DNA of 17,034 nt, from NCBI GenBank assembly GCA_036502295.1, contig DASXYU010000007.1, forward strand, positions 1 to 17,034, given 5' to 3'. This stretch comes from DASXYU01 sp036502295. Lineage in GTDB: Bacteria > Actinomycetota > Actinomycetes > Mycobacteriales > Jatrophihabitantaceae. Below the pieces are notes generated by a model. That model had not been told where the DNA came from. It was given only the letters and a program-made list of their open reading frames with translations, and searched no databases. Shown piece by piece: positions 8,060 to 13,199 of the stretch (the first letter of the stretch is position 1; every line of letters begins with the position of its first letter). The translations under genes were made by a program, and so were the position numbers.

Positions 8060-9432
8060 CGGTCATCGCAACGCGTCCAAGTCCGGCAACTCCACGGGCG
8101 TACCGCTTTCCGGTGCTGTCGCGCTGGCAGGACGCCGGCATCTCGATCATCGCAGCGGATCTTCCCGGACGCAGCGTCGCCTCGATCGGGCTGTTGATCG
8201 CCGATGGCATCAAGGACGAGCCACTCGAGTTCGCCGGCCTCACACAGCTCACCGCGCGCGTCCTCTCGGACGGCACGGCGAACTACGACGTCGAGGAGTA
8301 CTCCCAGGCGATCGAGCGTCTCGGTGTGAACGTCGGCGTCTCGGCGGGGTGGAGCACGATTAACTTCAACCTGACGGGGCCGGTGGAGCGGCTGGCCGCG
8401 GGCAGTGAGTTGCTCGCCGAGTCGTTGTTCACGCCGCGGCTCGAGGCGGAGACGATCCTGCACCGGCGGCATGAGCGGGTGGAGCAGCAGCGCACGCAGA
8501 GCAGTCGGCAGGGGACACGGGCGAACTCGGCGATCCGGCGCGTCCTCTATGCGCCGACCGAGCGGCACAGCCGGTCGGAGTCGGGCGACGAGGTCACCAA
8601 CGCCGGGCTTGAGCCGGAGCAGGTGTACGCGCTGCATGCGCAGTGGCTGACTCGTCCTCGCGCGCTCGTCGTTGCCGGCGACCTGGCGCGGGTGAACCTC
8701 GACGCGATCGTCGCGCGGCTCAGTGTCGGCGTCGGTGCGGAGCTGTGGCAGGCGCCCGAGTCACAGCAGCTGCCCGTCCGTGCCGAGCGGCGGCGGACGC
8801 TGCTGATCGACCGGCCGGGGGCCGCGCAGTCGACCGTGCTGATCGCACATCGCGGGCCGCTGAACAGCGACCCGGACTTCGCTGCGCTCAACGCGGTGGG
8901 CAACGTCCTCGGTGGGAGCTTCAACTCGCGGCTGAACCATCAGCTTCGGCAGGTGAAGGGCTACACGTACGGGGCGTCGGGGTCGTTCAACATGGGTGGT
9001 GACTCCGGGGCGCTACGCGCCAGTGCGGAGGTGCGCACCGACGCGACGGCCCCTGCGGTTGCCGATGCGGTGAACGAGATCCTGCGCCTGCAGCGCGACG
9101 GTGTGACGGATGCGGAGGGGCACGACGCCCTCATGTACCTGATCGGCTCGTTCGCGACGAGCCTCGAGACTCCGTACGCGATCGGAAATGCGGCGCGGAT
9201 GATCGTCACGCAGGGGCTGCCGGATGACCATCACACACGGTTGCGCGAGCAGTACGCGGCGCTCACCACTGGTGATCTCAACACAGCGGCTACGCGTCAC
9301 ATCGACGCGGAGCGTCTCGCGGTGGTCATCGAGGGTGACCTCGCGACGTTCTCGGCGGAGCTCGACGAGGCGTTGCTGGGCGAGGCGACCGTGGTGACGG
9401 CGGACCAGCTGAACGGCTACGACGAGCTGTAG
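8056..9432 (+). CDS. M16 peptidase-like subunit without zinc site (R/Y-pair subunit)
   Basis: 458 aa, ATG start overlapping the previous stop (ATGA), with an AGGG ribosome site about 9 nt upstream. At the place of HxxEH the sequence is GLTQLTARVLSDGT, with Q64, A67 and R68 replacing the zinc ligands, so it cannot bind catalytic zinc. It keeps the glycine-rich stretch NVLGGSFNSRL and the QLRQVKGYTYG segment with R298 and Y305, the R/Y pair known in non-catalytic partners of M16B heterodimers. The two genes are therefore complementary: zinc site on one, substrate-carbonyl-binding pair on the other. Mitochondrial processing peptidase is the familiar analogue. A strong terminator follows 12 bp after the stop. 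Confidence 0.92.
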   Translation: MTVIATRPSPATPRAYRFPVLSRWQDAGISIIAADLPGRSVASIGLLIADGIKDEPLEFAGLTQLTARVLSDGTANYDVEEYSQAIERLGVNVGVSAGWSTINFNLTGPVERLAAGSELLAESLFTPRLEAETILHRRHERVEQQRTQSSRQGTRANSAIRRVLYAPTERHSRSESGDEVTNAGLEPEQVYALHAQWLTRPRALVVAGDLARVNLDAIVARLSVGVGAELWQAPESQQLPVRAERRRTLLIDRPGAAQSTVLIAHRGPLNSDPDFAALNAVGNVLGGSFNSRLNHQLRQVKGYTYGASGSFNMGGDSGALRASAEVRTDATAPAVADAVNEILRLQRDGVTDAEGHDALMYLIGSFATSLETPYAIGNAARMIVTQGLPDDHHTRLREQYAALTTGDLNTAATRHIDAERLAVVIEGDLATFSAELDEALLGEATVVTADQLNGYDEL

Positions 9433-9444
9433 CGAGTTGTCGTG

Positions 9445-9490
9445 AACTGAGCCGGGCTGCCCTCCCCCACGGAAGCAGCCCGGCTCAGTT
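9445..9490 (+). terminator. Intrinsic terminator of the M16 operon
   Basis: Perfect 16-bp stem, AACTGAGCCGGGCTGC (9445-9460) with its complement at 9475-9490, a 14-nt loop, then GTTTTCT. It begins 12 bp after the stop of the second M16 gene. The stem also forms on the other strand and may help end dnaB transcription, though no T-run follows there. Confidence 0.9.
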
Positions 9491-9493
9491 GTT

Positions 9494-9526
9494 TTCTAGC
9501 GGCGAGCAAGCTCTAGCCGGCTAGAA
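9494..9526 (-). terminator. CTAG-rich palindrome downstream of dnaB; possible terminator
   Basis: Arms TTCTAGC (9494-9500) and GCTAGAA (9520-9526) enclose 19 bp. The right arm also belongs to a perfect uninterrupted 14-bp palindrome, TCTAGCCGGCTAGA (9512-9525). It lies 24 bp after the dnaB stop on the minus strand. CTAG occurs three times in 33 bp, although this tetramer is rare in many bacteria. It may act together with the M16 hairpin in this convergent gap. Confidence 0.4.
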
Positions 9527-9550
9527 GTCCCTCCCCGGGTTCTGTCGTCA

Positions 9551-10936
9551 TCAGAAGGCCATGTCCACGAACCTGCTGTAGTGGCCCTGGAAGCTGGCCA
9601 CCACCGTGCCGGTGCGGCCGTTGCGGTGCTTGGCGATGATGAGGTCCGCCTCGCCGGCGCGAGGCGACTCCTTCTCGTACATGTCGTCACGGTGCACGAG
9701 GATGACGAGGTCGGAGTCCTGCTCGATAGAGCCGGATTCACGCAGGTCAGACAGCATCGGGCGCTTGTCGGTGCGTTGCTCCGATCCACGGTTGAGCTGG
9801 CTGAGGACGACGACGGGGACCTCGAGCTCCTTGGCGAGCAGCTTCACCGCGCGGGAAAACTCGCTGACTTCCTGCTGGCGCGACTCGACGCGCTTGCCAC
9901 TGGTCATGAGCTGCAGGTAGTCGATGACGACCATCTGCAGGTCGTTGCGCTGGCTGAGGCGGCGGGCCTTCGCCCGGATCTCCATCATGGTGAGGTTCGG
10001 GCTGTCGTCGATGAACAGCGGGGCTTCGGCGAGTTCGCCGGAGCGCTGCGCGAGTTTTACCCAGTCCTGGTCGTCGACGTGACCGGAGCGGATGCGCGCC
10101 AGCGGCACGCTCGCCTCGGCGGAGAAGAGCCGCATCATGATCTCGGTGCGACCCATCTCAAGGGAGAAGATCACCGTCGGCTTCGCGTTCTTCACCGCCG
10201 ACGCCCGCGCAAAATCCAAGGCGAGCGTGGATTTGCCGCTACCGGGACGGCCGGCGACGGTGATCATCTGGCCGCCCTGCAGGCCGTTGGTGATCTCGTC
10301 CAGTTCGCGGAAGCCGGTGGGGATGCCGAGGCCCACGCCACCGTTGGTGGCGATCGTTTCGATCTCATCGAGGGTGGGCTGCAGCAGGTGGTGGATCTGG
10401 ATGTAGTCCTCGGCGCTGCGCCGCTCGGTCACCGCGTACATCTCGGCCTGCGCGCGGTCGACCACGCCGTCGACACCGTCGATGGCATCGCCCGAGCCCG
10501 ACGCCGAGTCGTAGCCCATCTGCGTGATGCGCGTGCCGGCCTCGACGAGGCGGCGCAGGATGGCCCGGTCGAGGACGATCTGCGCGTAGTACGCGGCACT
10601 CGCCGCAGTGGGGACGAACGAGATCAGCGTGTGCAGGTACGGCGCCCCGCCGACGCGAGCGAGCTGCCCCTGGTTGATGAGCTCGGCCGAGACGGTGACC
10701 GCATCGGCGGGCTCGCCGCGGCTGTAGAGGTCGAGGACAGCGTCGTAGATGACGGTGTGGGCGGGGCGGTAGAAGTCGTCGCGGTGCAGCACCTCGACGA
10801 CGTCGGCGATGGCGTCCTTGCTCAGCATCATCGCGCCGAGGACGGACTGCTCGGCCTCGACCGCCTGGGGCGGCGTCCTGCCGAACTGCGGCTCGCCGAG
10901 TGTCTCGCCGGTGCGTGGCGGTTCCGCCAGCGTCAT
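9551..10936 (-). CDS. dnaB: Replicative DNA helicase DnaB
   Basis: 461 aa from the ATG at 10934-10936. A GTG 12 codons upstream (10970-10972) also opens the frame but has no ribosome site; GGAG lies close before the ATG, so that start is preferred with modest certainty. The N-terminal DnaB domain begins at RTPPQAVEAEQSVLGAMMLS. The RecA-like domain carries Walker A GRPGSGKST (residues 229-237) and Walker B MVVIDYLQL (about 335-343). The C-terminal motif near the arginine finger reads DLRESGSIEQDSD. It is the hexameric ring helicase that unwinds DNA at the fork. There is no intein, although DnaB Walker A is a common intein site. It follows rplI on the same strand, as in many Actinomycetota, but about 600 bp of repeat-rich DNA separates them. 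Confidence 0.97.
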   Translation of the reverse strand: MTLAEPPRTGETLGEPQFGRTPPQAVEAEQSVLGAMMLSKDAIADVVEVLHRDDFYRPAHTVIYDAVLDLYSRGEPADAVTVSAELINQGQLARVGGAPYLHTLISFVPTAASAAYYAQIVLDRAILRRLVEAGTRITQMGYDSASGSGDAIDGVDGVVDRAQAEMYAVTERRSAEDYIQIHHLLQPTLDEIETIATNGGVGLGIPTGFRELDEITNGLQGGQMITVAGRPGSGKSTLALDFARASAVKNAKPTVIFSLEMGRTEIMMRLFSAEASVPLARIRSGHVDDQDWVKLAQRSGELAEAPLFIDDSPNLTMMEIRAKARRLSQRNDLQMVVIDYLQLMTSGKRVESRQQEVSEFSRAVKLLAKELEVPVVVLSQLNRGSEQRTDKRPMLSDLRESGSIEQDSDLVILVHRDDMYEKESPRAGEADLIIAKHRNGRTGTVVASFQGHYSRFVDMAF

Positions 10937-10981
10937 CCGCTCCGCACCGCCCTCTCCTCGATTTCCGATCACCCGAAAGAG

Positions 10982-10996
10982 GTACCGCGCAGGTAC
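10982..10996. promoter_or_regulatory. Small inverted repeat before dnaB
   Basis: GTACC and GGTAC arms around a 5-bp spacer (GCGCA), about 45-60 bp upstream of the preferred dnaB ATG. It could be a regulator site or part of the leader. The arms are only 5 bp, so chance is possible. Confidence 0.2.
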
Positions 10997-11058
10997 GACA
11001 TTTTTCGGCGACGGGCGGAGACGTTATTGGCCCGCGCACCCCGCCGACAAACGTCCTC

Positions 11059-11198
11059 TGTGGACATTCTGGGGACGAAGGTGTGGGTAACCCCGCTCGT
11101 CCTGCGGATAGTGGTGTGGAGAAGTTGTGGATCTTGAGGACGTCCCGGGCGGATCGCCTTACGCCCCAGGGATGGCCGTCCCCACACCATGTGGACGA
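11059..11198 (+). other. Cluster of DnaA-box-like 9-mers upstream of dnaB
   Basis: Five near matches to the DnaA box (TTGTCCACA / TTATCCACA; complement TGTGGAYAA), all in the same orientation: TGTGGACAT (11059-11067), TGTGGGTAA (11082-11090), TGTGGAGAA (11115-11123), TGTGGATCT (11126-11134) and TGTGGACGA (11190-11198). Four differ from the consensus at one base and one at two; none is perfect. The third and fourth are 11 bp apart, about one helical turn. The cluster is followed by a patch of about 55 bp (11196-11250) that is near 60 percent AT. Possible roles are DnaA control of dnaB, a DnaA-titrating site, or a remnant or auxiliary origin. The main oriC is normally beside dnaA/dnaN, which are not here. 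Confidence 0.5.
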
Positions 11199-11221
11199 AA
11201 GAAAGTCCCAAACTTTCTTTC
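11197..11221. repeat. AT-rich 9-bp perfect hairpin
   Basis: GAAAGAAAG (11197-11205) pairs with CTTTCTTTC (11213-11221) around a 7-nt loop. It is strongly AT-rich and purine/pyrimidine-segregated in a GC-rich genome. It starts within the last DnaA-like box and its right arm runs into the 17-bp arm of the next palindrome. It could extrude as a cruciform or mark the easily melted part of the region. Confidence 0.6.
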
Positions 11222-11343
11222 ATGATCAACACAGCATCTTGGTCAGATTCCGACCAGATGCGTCTGTTGATCAAGAGGAGGACGAGGTGATCAACACAGC
11301 ACGGTGGCCCCTGAGGGGCCGTGACCCTGTGTTGATCATGAAA
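11218..11343. repeat. 126-bp nested palindromic element bounded by 17-bp perfect inverted repeats
   Basis: TTTCATGATCAACACAG (11218-11234) is matched perfectly by its complement at 11327-11343. Inside are two more copies of the TGATCAACA core, inverted (11265-11273) and direct (11288-11296). The element can fold as one long hairpin or as two side-by-side hairpins: 11223-11273, with inner arms GCATC/GATGC and TGGTC/GACCA, and 11288-11338, with a 12-bp perfect outer stem and an inner GGCCCC/GGGGCC stem. No open frame inside looks real. It resembles a BIME/REP-type palindromic unit or a very small MITE. I see no clear target-site duplication. Confidence 0.75.
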
Positions 11344-11367
11344 AACGAGGACGGGTCGGGGGACGGC

Positions 11368-11401
11368 AAAGGGGCGGCCTCCGTAAGGAGACCGCCCCTT
11401 T
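11368..11401 (-). terminator. Terminator of the rpsF-ssb-rpsR-rplI transcription unit
   Basis: AAAGGGGCGG (11368-11377) pairs with CCGCCCCTTT (11392-11401), then after one mismatch a further CTCC/GGAG stem with a GTAA loop. The stem is symmetric with A/T tails at both ends, so it works in either direction. It stands about 170 bp beyond the rplI stop; the transcript would therefore carry the whole 8-bp-unit array as its 3' untranslated end. Confidence 0.8.
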
Positions 11402-11402
11402 G

Positions 11403-11572
11403 GACGTGCCACGTGCTGACGTGCTGGACGCGCCACGTGCTGACGTGCTGGACGCGTTACGTGCTGGACGCGTCACGTGCTGGACGTGCTGACGCGCCAC
11501 GTGCTGACGTGCTGACGCGTTACGTGCTGACGCTGACGTGCTGACGTGCTGACGTGCTGACGCGCTGACGCG
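11403..11572. repeat. Degenerate 8-bp tandem array (GACGTGCT family) after rplI
   Basis: About 22 units of 6-9 bp, mostly GACGTGCT or GACGCGCT with variants ACGTGCTG, GACGCGCC and GACGCGTT. The part nearest rplI is the most regular (three identical GACGTGCT, then two GACGCGCT). The distal part shows a higher-order period of about 24 bp with repeated GCCACGTGCTGACGTGCTGG, including several CACGTG palindromes. The array starts directly after the rplI stop codon and ends at the terminator. The period is not a multiple of three and no coding frame makes sense. It looks like a slippage-generated satellite in the 3' untranslated region. Confidence 0.9.
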
Positions 11573-12025
11573 CTACTGCGCGGTGACGTTCACCGGCACG
11601 GTGGCGACGACGTCCGGGTGGAGGTCGACGACCACGGTGTGCGAGCCGATGGTCTTGATGTGACCGGGCAGCTGGATGCGCTTCTTGTCGAGCAGCGGTC
11701 CACCGGCCGACTTCACGGCGGCGGCCACATCGGCAGAGGTGACCGAGCCGAAGAGCTTGCCGTCTTGGCCGGCGCGAGCGGCCACGGAGACCGCCAGCTT
11801 CTCCAGGGCGTCCTTGATCTCGCGCGCGTGACCCAGGTCGCGGATCTCGCGGGCGTCGCGCGACCGCTTGATCTGCACGATCTGCTTCTCGGCGCCCTTG
11901 CTCCAGGTGATTGCCGCGCCACGCGGCACGAGGAAGTTGCGGCCGTATCCGTCGGCGACCTCAACCACGTCGCCGGCCAGACCCAGGCCCGCGACCTCAC
12001 GGGTAAGGATGAGCTTCACTGTCAT
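11573..12025 (-). CDS. rplI: 50S ribosomal protein L9
   Basis: 150 aa, the normal bacterial length. The N-terminal RNA-binding domain is MTVKLILTREVAGLGLAGDV followed by the conserved VADGYGRNFLVPRG; a long connecting helix (about residues 41-75) leads to the C-terminal domain with KLFGSVTSADVA. L9 binds 23S rRNA at the L1 stalk base and helps frame maintenance. ATG start with GGAG 3 nt upstream, overlapping the rpsR end. It is the last gene of the unit; the stop runs straight into the 8-bp tandem array. Confidence 0.97.
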   Translation of the reverse strand: MTVKLILTREVAGLGLAGDVVEVADGYGRNFLVPRGAAITWSKGAEKQIVQIKRSRDAREIRDLGHAREIKDALEKLAVSVAARAGQDGKLFGSVTSADVAAAVKSAGGPLLDKKRIQLPGHIKTIGSHTVVVDLHPDVVATVPVNVTAQ

Positions 12026-12034
12026 CTGCTCCGA

Positions 12035-12271
12035 TCAGCGTCCGGTGGAGGTGTACGGCAGAAGGGCCATCTCGCGGGCGTTCTTGATCGCCTTGGCGAG
12101 CTGGCGCTGCTGCTGAGTGCTCACGCCGGTAACGCGGCGGGCACGGATCTTGCCTCGGTCGGAGACGAACTTGCGGAGCAGGTTCGTGTCCTTGTAGTCG
12201 ATGTAGTCGATCTTGGCCGCGAGAAGCGGGTTCGCCTTCTTCTTCGGCTTACGAATCGGGGGCTTTGCCAT
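12035..12271 (-). CDS. rpsR: 30S ribosomal protein S18, zinc-independent (cysteine-free) type
   Basis: 78 aa with the family core IDYKDTNLLRKFVSDRGKIR and the ending KNAREMALLPYTSTGR. S18 pairs with S6 on the 30S platform. The zinc ligands of the C+ form (CxxC near the N-terminus, then NCxxHQ) are all replaced: the first pair falls in KANPLLAAK and the second site reads GVSTQQQRQ. The protein has no cysteine. In organisms with two S18 genes the C- form is often the zinc-starvation copy, but here it sits in the housekeeping operon, as I recall for Micrococcales. The stop is 9 nt before rplI; an 80-bp gap with a structured hairpin separates it from ssb. Confidence 0.97.
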   Translation of the reverse strand: MAKPPIRKPKKKANPLLAAKIDYIDYKDTNLLRKFVSDRGKIRARRVTGVSTQQQRQLAKAIKNAREMALLPYTSTGR

Positions 12272-12300
12272 TGTCTTCGTTCTTTCTGTCTTGAGGTCTC

Positions 12301-12341
12301 GGTGGCTTCGACGCGGACGCTGCGCGTCCTACTCAGCCACC
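12301..12341. promoter_or_regulatory. Two-stem hairpin between ssb and rpsR
   Basis: Outer arms GGTGGCT (12301-12307) and AGCCACC (12335-12341), inner arms GACGCG (12310-12315) and CGCGTC (12323-12328), joined by a 2-nt and a 6-nt internal loop. It fills the 80-bp ssb-rpsR gap. No T-run follows, so a processing site, partial attenuator or mRNA-stabilising element is more likely than full termination. Confidence 0.5.
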
Positions 12342-12351
12342 CCGGGACTGG

Positions 12352-12837
12352 TTAGAAGGGGGGCTCTTCGCTGAAGCCGCCGCCACCGGCGGGAGCAGCT
12401 GAACCCCACGGGTCATCGGCAGGCTGGCCGGCGCCACCTTCGGCACCGCCGAAGCCGCCGCCGCCGGAGCCGCGCTGCGACCGGTTGACCTTGGCCGACG
12501 CGTACCGCAGCGACGGGCCAATCTCCTCGACCTGCAGCTCGATCACGGTGCGCTTCTCGCCCTCGCGGGTTTCGTAGCTCCGCTGCTGCAGCCGACCCTG
12601 GGCGATGACGCGCATGCCCCGGGTGAGCGACTCAGCCGCGTTCTCGGCAGCCTGGCGCCACAGCGAGCAGCGCAGGAACAGCGCTTCGCCGTCCTTCCAC
12701 TCGTTGGACTGGCGGTCGAAGGAGCGCGGGGTCGACGCGATCGTGAAGGACGCGACGGCAGCGCCGGACGCGGTGAACCGCAGCTCCGGGTCGGCGGTGA
12801 GGTTGCCGACCACGGTGATGACGGTGTCGCCTGCCAT
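12352..12837 (-). CDS. ssb: Single-stranded DNA-binding protein
   Basis: 161 aa. An OB fold covers residues about 1-110 (start DTVITVVGNLTADPELRFT; conserved LRCSLWRQAAENAAESL and VIAQGRLQQRSYETREG). A glycine-rich flexible linker leads to the acidic tip EEPPF, the protein-docking tail that recruits replication and repair proteins (DDDIPF in E. coli). It coats single-stranded DNA as a tetramer. It lies 3 bp after the rpsF stop and must be cotranscribed and probably translationally coupled; the ribosome site is weak. Confidence 0.96.
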   Translation of the reverse strand: MAGDTVITVVGNLTADPELRFTASGAAVASFTIASTPRSFDRQSNEWKDGEALFLRCSLWRQAAENAAESLTRGMRVIAQGRLQQRSYETREGEKRTVIELQVEEIGPSLRYASAKVNRSQRGSGGGGFGGAEGGAGQPADDPWGSAAPAGGGGFSEEPPF

Positions 12838-12840
12838 GGT

Positions 12841-13149
12841 CTACCGCTCGTCCGGCCGCAGGACCTTGGTCCGCAGCACCGACTCGTTGAGGTTCAGCTG
12901 GCGGTCGAGCTCGAGGACGGCCGCGGGCGGGGCCTGCAGGTCGATGACCGCGTAGATGCCCTCAGCGTGCTTCTTGATCTCGAACGCCATCCGGCGCTTG
13001 CCCCAGATGTCGACCTTGTCGACGGTTCCGCCCTCGGTCTTGATGACGTTGAGGAACGCATCGAGTGACGGGGCGATGGTGCGCTCTTCGAGGTTCGGGT
13101 CGAGGATGACCATGACCTCGTACTTGCGCAGGGCTGTAGTGGTGCTCAA
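12841..13149 (-). CDS. rpsF: 30S ribosomal protein S6
   Basis: 102 aa, normal length. Core motifs KYEVMVILDPNLEER, WGKRRMAFEIKKHAEGIYAV and the C-terminal LNESVLRTKVLRPDE. S6 heterodimerises with S18 on the 30S platform. The start is a TTG (13147-13149) preceded by GGAGGG with 7-nt spacing, which settles the start. The upstream GT87 gene ends 11 bp before it, with its stop codon overlapping the ribosome site. A probable S6:S18-binding leader precedes it. Confidence 0.97.
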   Translation of the reverse strand: MSTTTALRKYEVMVILDPNLEERTIAPSLDAFLNVIKTEGGTVDKVDIWGKRRMAFEIKKHAEGIYAVIDLQAPPAAVLELDRQLNLNESVLRTKVLRPDER

Positions 13150-13156
13150 ATCAGAC

Positions 13157-13199
13157 CCTCCTATGGACTGATCGGTCGTGGAACCTCCACGACAGGAGG
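13157..13199 (-). promoter_or_regulatory. Probable S6:S18 autoregulatory mRNA leader of rpsF
   Basis: On the minus strand CCTCCT (13194-13199) can pair with AGGAGG (13157-13162), which contains the rpsF ribosome site (P1). Within it TCGTGG (13187-13192) pairs with CCACGA (13176-13181) around AGGTT (P2). CCG (13173-13175) follows P2 directly in the long 3' bulge. P1, P2 and a CCG beside P2 match what I know of the widespread S6:S18-binding motif, in which the complex represses its own operon. Here the leader lies within the last codons of the GT87 gene. Confidence 0.6.

Noticed and set aside
9551..10936. Intein in DnaB
   Set aside because: Walker A and the downstream motifs are continuous and the protein has normal length.
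9581..11137. Long plus-strand open frame (518 codons) opposite dnaB
   Set aside because: It is antisense to a clear dnaB, has the biased composition expected of a GC-rich shadow frame, and shows no known motif.
11059..11343. The main chromosomal oriC
   Set aside because: dnaA, dnaN, rpmH and rnpA are absent, and no DnaA box is perfect. An auxiliary DnaA-binding locus is the most that can be said.
10969..11436. Possible small gene in the rplI-dnaB gap (155 codons, minus strand)
   Set aside because: The frame runs through the terminator, the palindromes and the DnaA-like boxes, has no plausible ribosome site, and the translation resembles no family.
11403..11572. CRISPR array
   Set aside because: The units are 8 bp and contiguous without unique spacers of 25-40 bp, and no cas gene is near.
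11403..11572. parS centromere sites, because of repeated CACGTG
   Set aside because: parS needs the 16-bp TGTTTCACGTGAAACA context; here only the central CACGTG occurs, as part of the tandem unit.
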